The notes: generated from the letters alone by a model not told the origin. Positions 27,305 to 37,730 are shown, numbered from the stretch's first letter. The stretch: 64,000 nt of DNA from JBKQVT01 sp963727245 (GCA_963727245.1 CAVSFO010000012.1:246651-310650); one strand, 5' to 3'. A program made the numbers and translations.

Positions 27305-28338
27305 CTAAATCCAGCCTTGGACGCGATACCACTGGGCAGTCTGCTGCAGGCGTTCCGACAGGGGGGCGACTACGGAGAAGTTCAACTCGTCCATGGCCGC
27401 CCGGGGCGAACAGATCCAGGAGCCGGTCGCCGTCGCCTCACGGGCCTTGTCGAAGTCGAAGTAGAAGGGATGGCACTGCAGGTGTGCCAGGGCTTCGCCC
27501 ACGGCGGCGATCGTCCATACCAGCGGGGTGCGGGTGGTCAATACTCGAGTGCGCGGGCGTCCGACCGCCACGCCGATCATGCGGCCGAGCTCGGCGAAGG
27601 TGGGATTTTCTTCGCTGGCGGCAAAATAGGTTCCCGGACAGCAGGAGCCGCCGGCGTGGCCGTTTTCCTCGGCCGCCGGTTTCATCCGGCTGCCGCGCTC
27701 GGCTGCCAGGAGCATCAGGTTGGCCAGGTCGTCGGCATGGATCACGGAGAATCGCTGCGAAACCGAGCCGGGCGCCATGTGAATACCGAAGCGGGCGATC
27801 ATGCCAAAGACGGTCCGCATGGCCGGGTCCGCCTCGCCGAAGACCACGGGCGGCCGCACGATGGTGATGGGGACCTGAGCGGCGAATTGCTGCGCGGCCC
27901 GCTCACCGGCCAGTTTGCTCCGCCCATAGTGCGACACGGGAGCGGCCGGATCGCCTTCGTGGCGGGGCTGGTCGTCGACAGCGGGGCCCACGGCAGCCAG
28001 CGAGGAAACCACGACCAGCACGGGCGGCGTCGGCCGCTCGGCGCAGGTCTGGGCCAGGTTGCGGACCCCCTCTTCGTTGACGCGGAACAACGCTTGCGGT
28101 TTCAGTGCCCGGAGGCACCCCGCCAGGTGATAAACCACCTCCTGCCCGGCGACCGGGCGCGGAGCGACTCGCGGTCGGTGACGTCGCCGTAGACGAGGCC
28201 GGCGCCCGCCGCCTCCAGGGCGGCCACCGCCGACGTCTTCCGCACCAGGCAGGTCACGTCGTCTCCCTTGGCCCGCAACGCCTTGACCAAGTGATAGCCG
28301 ATAAACCCGCTGGCGCCTGTGACCAAGACCTTCGTCAT
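27305..28338 (-). CDS. NAD-dependent epimerase/dehydratase (extended SDR), frameshifted
   Basis: ATG at 28336-28338 gives MTKVLVTGASGFIGYHLVKAL with the GxxGxxG dinucleotide motif. The frame shifts near 28150 and continues V-V-Y-H-L-A-G, SSLAAVG, Y-G-R-S-K (catalytic YxxxK) and RPPVVFGEAD. Joined length is about 344 residues. It is typical of extended SDRs acting on nucleotide sugars or hydroxysteroid-like substrates; the specificity is not evident. It converges with the GNAT gene, leaving 15 bases between stops. Confidence 0.75.
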
Positions 28339-28487
28339 GACGCTGATTCTAGAGGGGATTTTCGTGAAAGACAACTAGCTCGACTTGTCCTCAGCCCGGG
28401 TTGACCTTGGGACGCTGGAACAGGTAAGATGGGGGGTCGCGGTCAGAAGCGTACCAAAACTCCGGAATTGCACCAAGAGGAGTGTAT

Positions 28488-30810
28488 ATGGCCGACCTGG
28501 TTGTGAAGCGGGTAGCCACGCGGCGGGATCGAAAACAATTCTTGGAATTCCCCTGGACGCTCTATAGGAACGACCCCAATTGGATTCCGCCGTTGCGCGG
28601 CAACCAGAAGGAGTTGGTCGGGTACACGTCCCACCCGTTCTACGAGAGGAACCGTGCGCAGACGTTCCTGGCCGTTCGCGGCGAGGAGGTCTGCGGCCGG
28701 ATCGCCGCCATCCTGAACTGGGGGCACAACGAGCGTTACCGTGAGCGGCGCGGCTTCTTCGGTTTCTTCGAGTGCGTCGACGACCAGGAGGTGGCCGACG
28801 GCTTGCTGGACGCCGTGCGGCAGTGGTTTGCCGATCAAGGCATTTGGTGCCTTCGCGGGCCGACCAACCCGTCGCTGAACTACGAGGTGGGGCTGCTCAT
28901 CGACGGCTTCGACTCCCCGCCCACCTTCATGATGACCTACAACCCGCCCTACTACGCGCGGCTGTTGGAGAACTACGGCTTCTGCAAGACCCAGGACCTT
29001 TATGCCTTCTGGGGCCACATCGACATGCTGCCGAAAATCCTGGCGAAGCTGGGACCGGTCGCCGAACAGATCATCGAGCGTTACCACGTCCGCCTGCGGC
29101 CCATGGACACGTCGCGCTTCCTGGAGGAAGTGCAGATGTTCCTGTCGATTTACAATCGCTCGTTGGTGAACACCTGGGGATTCGTGCCCATGACCAAGGG
29201 AGAGGTGGATCACATGGCGGCCGGGCTGCGGCACCTGATCGTGCCCGAACTGGCGATGATGACGGAGGTGGACGGCCAGGTGGTCGGCGCCGCCTTCGGC
29301 CTGCCCGATTACAACCCGCGGATTCGCCAGATCGATGGCCGGCTGTTTCCCACCGGCCTGTTCCGCCTCCTGCTCAGAAAGGACCGCATCAAGCGGATCC
29401 GCCTGATTTCCACGAACGTCATTCCCGAGTACCAGCGGCTGGGCTTGGGCCTGGTGCTGATGCGCGGCGTCGTTCCCAAGGTGCTGGAATCAGGGGTGCA
29501 AGAGGCGGAGTTTTCCTGGGTGCTGGAGTCGAACTCGCTCTCGCGCGGGAGCCTGCAGAAGGGAGGCGCCAAGCTCACGAAGACCTATCGGCTCTATGAC
29601 CTCGACGAGCCGCCTGGAGGCTCGGGGTGGCGGCCGAAGACGGCTGCCCTGGTCCGGCCCGCGGCGGCAGCCGCCGCGGGGCCGCTGGAGATTCGCCCCG
29701 TGCAATCGCGCCGCGACCTGCGGCAGTTCATCGACGTTCCCGCTCCGATTTATGCCGGCGATCCGCAGTGGGTGCCGCCGCTGGCGATGGAAGTGAAGGA
29801 GTTCCTGGATCAGCGCAAACATCCGTTTTATCTGCACGGCGCGGCCACCCAGTTCCTTGCCCTGCGGGGCGGCGTGCCCATGGGACGCATCTTGGCGAGC
29901 GACGACAGCCGCTATAACGAGGAGCACTCGGCCAACGTCGGTTGCTTCGGGATGTTCGAGTGCGCTGACGATCCCGAGATGGCCCACGCCCTGCTCGACG
30001 CGGCGGCCGGCTGGCTCAAGGGCCGCGGCCGCACAACCGTGATGGGACCCATCGACTACTCGATCAACTACCCCTGCGGCCTGCTGGTCGACGGTTTCGA
30101 CGCGCCGCCGCGGATCATGACGAACCACAACCGCCCCTACTACGCGGGCTTGTTGGAATCCTGGGGCCTCCGCAAGGCCAAGGACTTCTACTGTTGGTGG
30201 TTTATCGACCCTCACAACATGGTCGAGCGCTGGCGCGTGCGCCGAGCGGCTGCGGCAGCGGGGCAAGATCGTGGTGCGCCCCTTCCGCAGGGATGACTTC
30301 GAGGCTGAAGTGGCGCGCTGCCGCGACATCTATAATCGGTCGATGCACGACAACTGGGGTTTCGTGTCGCTCAGCGAGGCCGAGTTCCGCTATTTCGCCA
30401 AGCGGCTGTCGCGGCTGACCATGCCCGGGTTGGTCTTGTTGGCCGAGGTGGATGGCAAGCCGGCCGGCTTCTCGATCACCGTGCCCGATGCCAACGAGGC
30501 CATCCGCCCACTGGGCGGCCGGCTGACGAACTACGGCCTCCCCATCAATTTGTTCCGCCTGCTGCGCGGAATGCGCCGCATCAAGACGGCCCGCATGCTC
30601 GTGCTCGACGTGCTGGAAGAGTATCGCCGCCGGGGCATCGCCGAGTTGCTGATCTTGGGCACGCTCGATTACGGCAAGAATGTCGTCGGCTTCACCGGCG
30701 CCGAACTGGGCTGGACCCTGGAAGACAACGATCTGGTCAACCGCGCCATCGAGGCGGTCGGCGGGCAACGCTACAAGACCTATCGCGTCTACGCGAAAGA
30801 GATTGATTGA
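28488..30810 (+). CDS. Tandem self-fusion of a GNAT-like protein, one frameshift
   Basis: About 775 residues made of two homologous copies of about 385. Copy 1: FPWTLYRNDPNWIPPL, HPFYERNRAQTFLAVRG, GFFECVDDQEVA, GPTNPSLNYEVGLLIDGF, YNRSLVNTWGFVPM. Copy 2 repeats each block: VPAPIYAGDPQWVPPL, HPFYLHGAATQFLALRG, GMFECADDPEMA, GPIDYSINYPCGLLVDGF, YNRSMHDNWGFVSL. A frame break near 30240 separates the last third of copy 2 (R-R-D-D-F-E-A-E...). ATG 28488 is preceded by AGGAG at five bases. Single-copy relatives are annotated as GNAT-like or hypothetical proteins. In-gene duplication suggests an obligate pseudo-dimer. Substrate unknown. Confidence 0.7.
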
Positions 30811-30834
30811 CAGCCGCGATCCGGCCACTATAAT
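30807..30834 (+). promoter_or_regulatory. Perfect consensus promoter for thioredoxin
   Basis: TTGACA (30807-30812), a 16-base spacer and TATAAT (30829-30834), 66 bases before the thioredoxin ATG. The -35 box overlaps the stop codon of the preceding gene. Confidence 0.75.
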
Positions 30835-30899
30835 GCAGGGGACCGCGATCGCCGGCGGACAGCTTCGTCCGCAGCCGCATGACCAAGGAGAGCCGTTCG

Positions 30900-31226
30900 A
30901 TGGGCAACGTGAAAGAAATTTCCGACAGTGATTTTGCCGCCGAAGTTCTGCAGTCCAGCCAGCCGGTATTGGTCGATTTCTGGGCCCCCTGGTGCGGTCC
31001 GTGCCGGATGATCGCGCCCATCGTGGAACAATTGGCCGCGGAAAATGCCGCCGCCTGCAAAGTGTGCAAGGTCAACGTCGACGACAGTACCGCGACCGCC
31101 GCCAGCTACGGCATCAGCAGCATCCCCACCTTGATGCTCTTCAAAGGGGGCGAAGTGGTCGAACGCTTCGTCGGCGTGCAATCGAAAAGCCGCCTGCAAG
31201 AGGTCATCAACCAAGCCAACGGTTGA
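30900..31226 (+). CDS. trxA: Thioredoxin
   Basis: 108 residues, the usual length. The redox motif W31-C-G-P-C35 and the cis-proline P76 (SSIPTL) are intact, with VDFWAPWCGPC and FKGGEVVERFVG in the standard places. It reduces protein disulfides in the cytoplasm using electrons from thioredoxin reductase (not in this window). Two extra cysteines (C53, C56) give a K-V-C-K-type pair that is not universal. ATG 30900 is preceded by AAGGAG (30885-30890); an earlier in-frame ATG at 30879 is before that site. Confidence 0.95.
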   Translation: MGNVKEISDSDFAAEVLQSSQPVLVDFWAPWCGPCRMIAPIVEQLAAENAAACKVCKVNVDDSTATAASYGISSIPTLMLFKGGEVVERFVGVQSKSRLQEVINQANG

Positions 31227-31472
31227 CCGGCGACGGATTGTCCCAGCAGGAGCCGGGATGGCGGGGGAAGCTGCTGAGAACCCTGCTCCGATTACCGGAA
31301 GCCTTCTCCATTTCCCGCCATTGGCCCATCTTCACGGGCGGCTCTTCCGTTGATCGCTTGGGTTGAACTTGGCCGCTCCGATTGCCGATTAAGTAGACCG
31401 GGAAAATCTTGCCGATTGCGAAGACTTTTGCGCCGCCGGCAGATTCACGACGCTCTTTCCAGGCTAATCGAC

Positions 31473-32591
31473 ATGTCTACCTCCGAGACCGGCAATCGTC
31501 AAGATTCCGCTGCCGCCCCGATCACCCGGGCGGTGGCCGAAGCCCGTATCGACGCCGCGCATCACGCCGCCGCGCCCCAGGTGCCCGACCCAGGGGCCGG
31601 TTCCGCTTCCGGCAAAGAGCCCGACGCCGCGGCAGAGCAGTTGCGGACCCAGGCGAACCAATTGGCCGAACACCTGCGCGGGCGTCAGAAAGACCTCGAT
31701 CATCGCGAGGCCGAATTGAACGCCCGCAACGCGCAGTTGGAAAGCGACCTCCGCGGTGCGCGGCTTTGGCTGAGCGAGCGGATTGCGGAATTGCAGCAGC
31801 GGGCGGACGAACCCAGCGTGGAACAAACCGCCCGCCAGCAGTCCCTGGAGCAAGCCGCCGGCGAGTTGGAGGCGAAGCGGAAGCAACTCGAACAGGCCGA
31901 GGCCCGCTTGCAGGAGGAGCGGGCGGAGATGCAGAAGCTGCAAGAGCAGTTGTCGGCCCGGCAGCGCGACGTCGACGAGCAAGACCGCTTGCGGCGCGAG
32001 CATCTTGAGGCCGAGCGCCGGCAGGCCCTGGCCGACGTGGAGGAGCAGCGCCGGGCGGTGGGGCGCCGCGCCGAGCACGTGGATCGCAGCCGGGCGACCC
32101 TCGAGCAGCTCCGCGGCGAATTAGATCGCCTGCACCGCGAGACGCTGGAAATCCGCTTGGCTACCGAGGAGCTTTGGGTCCAGCTTTCCGGCGCGGCGCC
32201 GCCGGCCGCCCTGGTCCAATCGCTGGGACGGATTCGTGGCAAGCTGGCCGAGCACTACCGATTGGCCAACGCTGAATTGCACGCGCAGAAGGAAGAACTC
32301 GAAAGGACCCGCGGCCAACTGGCCGAGCAACACGACAAACTGGCGCAAGAGCGGCGCCGTTTCGAGCAATGGGCCGCCACGCAGCAAAAGGAGACGCAGC
32401 AGCAGGCATCCCGCCTCATCGCCCGCGAACGGCAACTCGATCGCCGCGAGACCGAGCTGCGGACCCACTCGCAGCAGTGGCAAGTCGAGCGCTGCGAGCT
32501 TCAGCAGGAACTGCGGAGTTTGCGGGCCGAGTCGGCCAATCGCGCGGAAACCGCCGAAAGGACGGAGGAAATGTCCTTCCGCGGCCCTTGA
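31473..32591 (+). CDS. Long coiled-coil protein
   Basis: 372 residues. After a disordered Ala/Pro-rich head (1-60), nearly everything from residue 65 to 360 is Glu/Gln/Arg/Leu heptad sequence (for example EAKRKQLEQAEARLQEERAE), broken by one short linker with GAAPPAALVQSLGRIRGKLAEHY (about 245-270). No signal peptide or membrane segment is seen. The form suggests a cytoplasmic structural or scaffold protein; no family function is known to me. ATG 31473 has only a weak AGG upstream. The 3' end faces the secreted paralogue pair. Confidence 0.65.
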   Translation: MSTSETGNRQDSAAAPITRAVAEARIDAAHHAAAPQVPDPGAGSASGKEPDAAAEQLRTQANQLAEHLRGRQKDLDHREAELNARNAQLESDLRGARLWLSERIAELQQRADEPSVEQTARQQSLEQAAGELEAKRKQLEQAEARLQEERAEMQKLQEQLSARQRDVDEQDRLRREHLEAERRQALADVEEQRRAVGRRAEHVDRSRATLEQLRGELDRLHRETLEIRLATEELWVQLSGAAPPAALVQSLGRIRGKLAEHYRLANAELHAQKEELERTRGQLAEQHDKLAQERRRFEQWAATQQKETQQQASRLIARERQLDRRETELRTHSQQWQVERCELQQELRSLRAESANRAETAERTEEMSFRGP

Positions 32592-32611
32592 TCGCGACCG
32601 CCTCGGCGGAT

Positions 32612-33418
32612 TCACTTCGCCGCCGACGAGTTGGCCGAGGTTTGCGTGCCGCTCTTGGACTGCTGCTGCTGGTGAAGCTGCATGGCCTTCTCGGCGGCCT
32701 TCTTCGCCGCCGCGATCTCCTCCCGCGTGTACGAGGGAATTGAGCCGATGGCCTGCCTGGTCTGCAAGCCGGCCAGCGCCTTCCAGCTCATGCCGTTGCT
32801 GAAGTGCCAGGCGGCCAACTGCGCGGCGCGGTGACTGACCTCATGCCGGCCCAGCAGCTCGCAGAGCTCCGACAATCCGGCCTTGTCCGTGGCGGACGTC
32901 ATGGGCCGGATCTCGTACTTGATCGCCGCGCGCGGTGTCGGATTGCCGTGATCCAGGCAGACCGTCTCCAGTTTCATCTGCCGCATGGACTCGGGCGGGA
33001 CGTTGAAGAAGCTCCCCGGGGCGCCGCCGCCGACCCGCTGCGGATCCTTCGACCCGGCCGGGGAACCCAGAGGACTCCCCGGGTTGTTGCCGCCGGGACC
33101 GAAGCCCGGACCAGGCAGCCCCGCGGCCTGGGCCAGCACGGGCACGCCGGCGAATGAGGCCGGCATTTTTACCGACAGCGGCCTGTCGGTCTTGTTGGTA
33201 ATGAGCAGCCGGCATTGCGACGCATCGCGGGGGATCAGTTGAACTTCGATCTCTTGCCGCGCGATTCCGGCGAAGAGGTCCACCTCCTCTCCGCGCCCAC
33301 GGGGGCCGTTGCGGCCATTTTTCTGCTGTTCCGCGGCCTGCGCCAGTGCGGCGATTCCCCAGGCGGCGGCCAACCCCAAGACCAGGCGCACAAACGATCT
33401 GCAATCAGAGCGATCCAT
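32612..33418 (-). CDS. Secreted hypothetical protein, paralogue A of a tandem pair
   Basis: 268 residues with a signal peptide (about 5-28, FVRLVLGLAAAWGIAALAQA). It shares with the next gene the blocks EVDLFAGIARQEIEVQLIP, ITNKTDRPLSVKMPASFAGVPVLAQ, NVPPESMRQMKLETVCLDHG, and WHFSNGMSWKALA, separated by a Gly/Pro-rich loop (about 100-130). The fold looks like a beta-sandwich followed by helices. These proteins are common in planctomycetes but have no known role. Six residues of Gln (HQQQQS) lie near the end. No function assigned. Confidence 0.65.
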   Translation of the reverse strand: MDRSDCRSFVRLVLGLAAAWGIAALAQAAEQQKNGRNGPRGRGEEVDLFAGIARQEIEVQLIPRDASQCRLLITNKTDRPLSVKMPASFAGVPVLAQAAGLPGPGFGPGGNNPGSPLGSPAGSKDPQRVGGGAPGSFFNVPPESMRQMKLETVCLDHGNPTPRAAIKYEIRPMTSATDKAGLSELCELLGRHEVSHRAAQLAAWHFSNGMSWKALAGLQTRQAIGSIPSYTREEIAAAKKAAEKAMQLHQQQQSKSGTQTSANSSAAK

Positions 33419-33569
33419 GAGAGTGCCTCCTCTGTAAACTGCCTGCGGAGGAGGTCCTGACCCGGCCGCCCTCGGTGGCGACCTCACTCCGCCAACAAGT
33501 TCCGTAACGGTGTGGGAGCCCACCCCACCCGCATTCAGTTTAGCCGAAGTGCAAGAAAAAGCCAAGCAA

Positions 33570-33615
33570 GAAAAAAAGCAACCGTTCCGAGGGGGAGGTC
33601 CCCCGGGGAACGGTT
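33570..33615 (-). terminator. Rho-independent terminator
   Basis: On the minus strand AACCGTTCC (33580-33588) pairs with GGAACGGTT (33607-33615), with an inner GGGGG/CCCCC stem, and the hairpin is followed by a run of seven T (complement of 33572-33578). It terminates the 33633-34436 gene before its paralogue begins. Confidence 0.75.
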
Positions 33616-33632
33616 ACGTTGAATCGACAGCC

Positions 33633-34436
33633 TTAGCTGTGCGGGGTCGACGTGTTCGCGCTGCTGCCCTGCGGCTGCTGCTGTTGCTTCCGCTGCTCGG
33701 CGGTCTTGGTGGCCATGTCGGCCAGCCTGACGGCACCTTGGATTTCCGCGGGGCTAAAGTAAGGCTCGCTGGTGCCGTCGGCATGTCGCAGTTGCTTGTT
33801 GGCCAACTCCTGCCAGCTCATGCCGTTATTGAAATGCCAGGTGGCGACCTGTGCGACCCGCTGGTTGAGCTTCCCCGTGCCGAGCATCCGGCAAAGCTCG
33901 CAAACTTCGGCCTTGTCGGTGACGCTTTCGAGCGGCTTGATTTCGTAAGGGATGCTGGGGCGGGGCTCGCCCTTGCCGTGTTCCAGGCAGACGGTGGCGA
34001 CTCTGATTTGGCCGATTTTTTCCGGCGGGATGTTGAACATGCCCCCGCCTCCACCCATGCCGCCGCCGCCCATGCCACCGCCCTGGGGTTGGGCACCGCC
34101 ACCGCCGCCGCCGTTGCCGCCGCCTGCAGGCTGGGCCAACACCGGCACGCCGGCAAAAGTATCAGGCAACTTGACGCTCAACGGCTTATCGGTCTTGTTC
34201 TCGATCAGGACCCGCGCCTCGGCGGAGTTCTTCGGAATAAACTTGACCGCGATCTCGCCGCTGGCCATGCCGCCAAACAGGTCGACGGTGGTCGCGTCGG
34301 GATTGGCCGGCGCGCTCCGGGTGATGATCGACTTGACGGCGTCATCGGCCGCCACCCGCGCCGCCGGAATCGCCGCCAGCATCAGTACCAAACCCAGTCC
34401 AGCGCACCACACTCCCCTGTGAGAAAACCGTGCCAT
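33633..34436 (-). CDS. Secreted hypothetical protein, paralogue B of a tandem pair
   Basis: 267 residues; signal peptide at about 6-28 (GVWCAGLGLVLMLAAIPAARVAA is its core region). The same block order as its neighbour is seen: TVDLFGGMASGEIAVKFIP, IENKTDKPLSVKLPDTFAGVP, then a striking glycine-rich loop (four GGG clusters with MGGGGM repeats, residues about 108-135), NIPPEKIGQIRVATVCLEHG, and WHFNNGMSWQELANKQL. It arose by tandem duplication. ATG 34434-34436 follows AGGGGG; a TTG two codons earlier is less likely. Function unknown. Confidence 0.65.
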   Translation of the reverse strand: MARFSHRGVWCAGLGLVLMLAAIPAARVAADDAVKSIITRSAPANPDATTVDLFGGMASGEIAVKFIPKNSAEARVLIENKTDKPLSVKLPDTFAGVPVLAQPAGGGNGGGGGGAQPQGGGMGGGGMGGGGGMFNIPPEKIGQIRVATVCLEHGKGEPRPSIPYEIKPLESVTDKAEVCELCRMLGTGKLNQRVAQVATWHFNNGMSWQELANKQLRHADGTSEPYFSPAEIQGAVRLADMATKTAEQRKQQQQPQGSSANTSTPHS

Positions 34437-34677
34437 GGCCAAGCCCCCTTTGCTCTTGTCTGGTTCCTAAGAAAAGCTACTCCCCACGAATCACCCGCAT
34501 TAGTTTAGGTTAGCCATCTTTCCAAATAAAGTCAAGACTTACCCCCATGATGCTGGGTATGTACCACACCGCCCGAAGAATAGGCCGGGCAGGAAAAACA
34601 GGCCGCCCCCTCCCGAAAAAGGCGATTTGTTTGTACAATGGAAGCGTCCTCCGCATCCGGCCCCTGACGAGAGTTCC

Positions 34678-35088
34678 ATGGCACCAGACGGCACCGCCCG
34701 TTCGCAAACCGCCCCTGTTTCCGGGCCAAGGCCCGCTGCGGGGCTTCAGCGGGCGTTGCTGGCGGCCCGCGTCGCCGAGGAGAACCGCGGCCGGGACATC
34801 GTCATCCTCGACATGCGGCCCTTGACCGCCGTCTTCGATTACTTCGTGCTGGCCAGCGGCACCAGCCGGCGGCAGTTGCACGCCATGAGCGAGGAAATCG
34901 ACCACGCCCTCGAAGACCGCATGGGCGACCACCGCCTCGGCATCGAAGGATACCAGGAGAGCCGCTGGATCCTGTTGGATTACGGCGACGTGGTCATCCA
35001 TCTGTTCGAGCCGGAAACGCGAACCTACTACGCCCTGGAAGACCTCTGGGCCCAGGCCAAACGCGTGGAAGTTAAGGATGAAGGATGA
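34678..35088 (+). CDS. rsfS: Ribosomal silencing factor RsfS
   Basis: 136 residues. The RsfS/YbeB/Iojap domain starts at about residue 24: AARVAEENRGRDIVILDMR, D-Y-F-V-L-A-S-G-T-S-R-R-Q, GYQESRWILLDYGDVVIHLF and the end TRTYYALEDLWAQAK. In other bacteria it binds ribosomal protein L14 and blocks subunit joining under starvation. The N-terminal 23 residues are a Pro/Ala-rich extension. ATG 34678-34680; TACAAT at 34634-34639 could be its -10 box, but I see no clear -35. Confidence 0.9.
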   Translation: MAPDGTARSQTAPVSGPRPAAGLQRALLAARVAEENRGRDIVILDMRPLTAVFDYFVLASGTSRRQLHAMSEEIDHALEDRMGDHRLGIEGYQESRWILLDYGDVVIHLFEPETRTYYALEDLWAQAKRVEVKDEG

Positions 35089-35217
35089 AGGATAAAGGAT
35101 AAAGGGCGGAACCCCGCGCGAGGCTGCCGATTGCCGCCATTCCTTCAACACGGTCCGAACCTCGAACCTGTTTCCTCTTCCCTCCTCCCCCTTCATCCTT
35201 TATCCTTTATCCTTAGC
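35069..35217. repeat. AAGGATGAAGGATAAAGG inverted repeat between rsfS and argS
   Basis: Four A/G-rich heptamers (AAGGATG/AAGGATA) at 35071-35104 are mirrored by CATCCTTTATCCTTTATCC at 35194-35213, giving a long potential stem with about 90 bases between arms. The first arm encodes the RsfS tail (KDEG). Confidence 0.6.
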
Positions 35218-35220
35218 ACC

Positions 35221-36970
35221 ATGAGCATTCTGTCCGAATTGAAAGAGCGGTTCCGCCTCGCGCTGGGCGACCTGGCCGGCGACAGGGAAGAACTGCTGTC
35301 GATGATCCGCCGCAGCCAGGACCCCAAGTTCGGCGATTACCAGGCCAACCTCGCCATGCCGCTGGGCAAGCGATTGGGCCGGCCGCCCCGCGAGGTGGCT
35401 GCCGATCTGCTCCGCCGCCTCGACGTGTCCGATCTCTGCGCGCCGCCCGAAGTCGCCGGGCCCGGCTTCATCAACTTGCGCTGCGCGACTCCTGGCTCAC
35501 CGAGCGGCTGACGGCGGCCCTGGGCGATCGGCGGCTGGGCGTCGCCCCGGTCGCCAAGCCGCGAAGATTCGTCGTCGACTTCTCGGCCCCCAACGTCGCC
35601 AAGCCCATGCACGTCGGGCATATCCGCTCCACCGTGATCGGCGACGCCCTCTGCCGGATGCTGAAGTTCGCCGGCCACGACGTAATCAGCGACAATCACA
35701 TCGGCGACTGGGGCACCCAATTCGGCATGATCATTTACGGCTACAAGCATTTCCTCGATGCGGCGGCCTACCGGCAGGCGCCGATCGAGGAATTGGCCCG
35801 GCTCTATCGGCTAGTGCGCGCCCGGGCCGATCAGCCCGGCACGCCGGCGGACGCGGACGTGGCTGCGGCCGTGCTGGCCGAGACGGCCAGGCTGCACGCC
35901 GGCGACCCGGAAAACCTCCGCCTGTGGCGGGAATTCCTCCCCGTCTGCCTCGAAGACATCCAACGCATCTATCGGCGGCTGCACGTCCGTTTCGACCATA
36001 CGCTGGGCGAGAGCTTCTATAACGATCAGCTCGCCGCCATCGTGCAGGAACTGCTCGACCGCCGCCTGGCCCGCATCAGCGACGGCGCCGTCTGCGTGTT
36101 TCTCGACGGGCACGAGGCGCCCATGATCGTGCGCAAGCAGGACGGGGCGTTCCTCTATGCCACCACCGATCTGGCCACCATCCGCTACCGCATGGATGGG
36201 TGGCAGCCCGACGCCATCCTCTACGTGGTCGATCATCGCCAGGGCCTGCACTTCCGGCAGCTCTTTGCCGTGGCCCGCCTGCTCGGCTACAACCAGGTCG
36301 AATTCCAGCACGTCAGCTTCGGCACGGTGCTGGGCGAGGACGGCCGGCCCTTTCGCACGCGGTCCGGCGACACCGTGGGCCTGGAGGGCCTGCTCGACGA
36401 AGCGGTCGCCCGCGCCGCCGCCATCGTCAAGGCCAACGACGACGCCAAGCCCGACGGAGCGGAACTCTCGGCGGCCGAGCGGACCCGCGTCGCCGAGACG
36501 GTGGGCATCGCCGCCCTGAAGTACGCCGACCTCTCGCAGAATCGCACCAGCGACTACGTCTTCAGCTACGACAAGATGCTCGCCATGAACGGCAACACGG
36601 CGACCTACATCCAGTATTCCTACGCCCGGGTGCGGAGCATCTTCGCCCGGGGAAAGGTCGACATCGACGCCCTGCGGGCCGCGCCGCGCCGATCCTGCTG
36701 GAATCGCCGGCCGAGCGGGCGTTGGCCCTCGAACTGCTCCGTTTCGGCGAGGCCTTGGACCTGGCCCTGGCCGACTATCGCCCCAACCAATTGACCAGCT
36801 ATCTGTTCGAGCTGTCCAACCGCTACTCGACGTTCTTCGAGCAGTGCCACGTCTTGCTGGCGGAGAGCGACGCCTTGCGCTCGAGCCGGCTGCTACTGTG
36901 CGACCTGACCGCGCGGACGATCCAAAAGGGCCTCGATCTGCTGGGCATCGAGGTGGTGGAGAAGATGTAG
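35221..36970 (+). CDS. argS: Arginyl-tRNA synthetase, two frameshifts
   Basis: Charges tRNA-Arg. Joined length is about 583 residues, as expected. The N-terminal additional domain (residues 1-85: FGDYQANLAMPLGKRLG, GPGFINL) is followed by a one-base loss at about 35482 (reading then continues L-R-D-S-W-L). The Rossmann domain has the HIGH-type motif in SAPNVAKPMHVGH, then NHIGDWGTQFGM, LYATTDLATIRYR and VSFGTVLGEDGRPFRTR. A second one-base loss at about 36690 leads to APILLESPAERALALELLRF and the anticodon-binding end (ELSNRYSTFFEQC, TARTIQKGLDLLGI). Such an essential gene is unlikely to be broken in a living cell, so these two shifts are probably sequencing artefacts. Confidence 0.93.
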
Positions 36971-37259
36971 GGGAACAGGGGCCGGGGGCTAGGGGCCGGG
37001 GGCCGGGGATCGGAAAAGCCCCTCGACTGCGTCGAGGGGGCCGCGAGAGCCGCCTTCCTTCCCCCTTCCGCGGGTGGCCACGATAGCTTCGCTATCGGGG
37101 TGCCGAAGGCACAGGAGGCCTTTGATGGGTAGAGGCCGCGCCACCAACCGCCCTCCGCCTTCCGCCTTTGTGTCTGTTGCGTCCCCGCGTGAGAATTGCC
37201 GGGCCCGCGCGGAGACTGGCCTGCTGCCTCCCGGGGACGTTTTGGGTTATACTGCCGCT
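36971..37259. repeat. Intergenic repeats after argS
   Basis: GGGGCCGGGGGC-type tracts and the hairpin GATAGCTTCGCTATC (37082-37096) within GGCCAC...GGGGTGCCGAAGGCAC. No gene is visible. Confidence 0.5.
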
Positions 37260-37365
37260 ATGGCCGACCTTGCTCACTGCGCGTGCAAGACTCGTCGCCG
37301 CTGGTTCCGGATTACGCCGGATCGCGTCGTGCTCGGACTGCTGGGGGTAAACTCCGGGGGCACAA
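37260..37365 (+). pseudogene. N-terminal remnant of a planctomycete membrane protein
   Basis: ATG 37260-37262 opens MADLAHCACKTRRRWFRITP followed by DRVVLGLLGV. The R-R-R-W-F-R-[IL]-T-P-D-R-x-V-L-x-L-L start is one I associate with a small membrane protein common in planctomycetes, in which a longer hydrophobic segment would follow. Here the similarity ends after about 30 residues. TATACT (37248-37253) just upstream may be the old -10 box. Confidence 0.45.
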
Positions 37366-37467
37366 CACGAGTATTGGTGATCGGCGAAGCCAGTTTGACG
37401 TTTTCAGTGTTCAGTTTTCAGCAGGACGGGCAACTTTGTTCCGTCCAGGTTTTTTACGGGGCGCGAC

Positions 37468-37730
37468 ATGAAAAGCGACGTGGTTCGGTTGCTGACCGAC
37501 ACCTTTGAAGCCCATGCCCAGCAGACCGACGGGGGAGTCGAGTATTGGCTGGCGTGCGACCTCCAGCGGAATGGCGGAACTTCACTGCCGTCGTCAACAA
37601 GGCGAAACTCGCCTGCGCGGTGTCCGGGCACCCCGTCTCCGACCATTTTGTTGACGTTAACAAAATGGTCGAACTCGGCTCCGGGAGCCAGCGGGAAGTT
37701 AGGCGGGTGATTGCACTGGTCCCGGTAGGG
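37468..37730 (+). pseudogene. Truncated dinD-like gene
   Basis: ATG 37468 gives MKSDVVRLLTDTFEAHAQQ and VEYWLACDLQ. After a frame break near 37570, W-R-N-F-T-A-V-V-N-K-A-K-L-A-C, SGHPVSDHFVDVNKMVELGS and GSQREVRRVI follow. This order matches the N-terminal domain of the DNA-damage-inducible DinD/BRO-like family. It then stops where a repeat element begins (37719), and the remaining two thirds of the protein are absent. A non-functional remnant. Confidence 0.7.
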
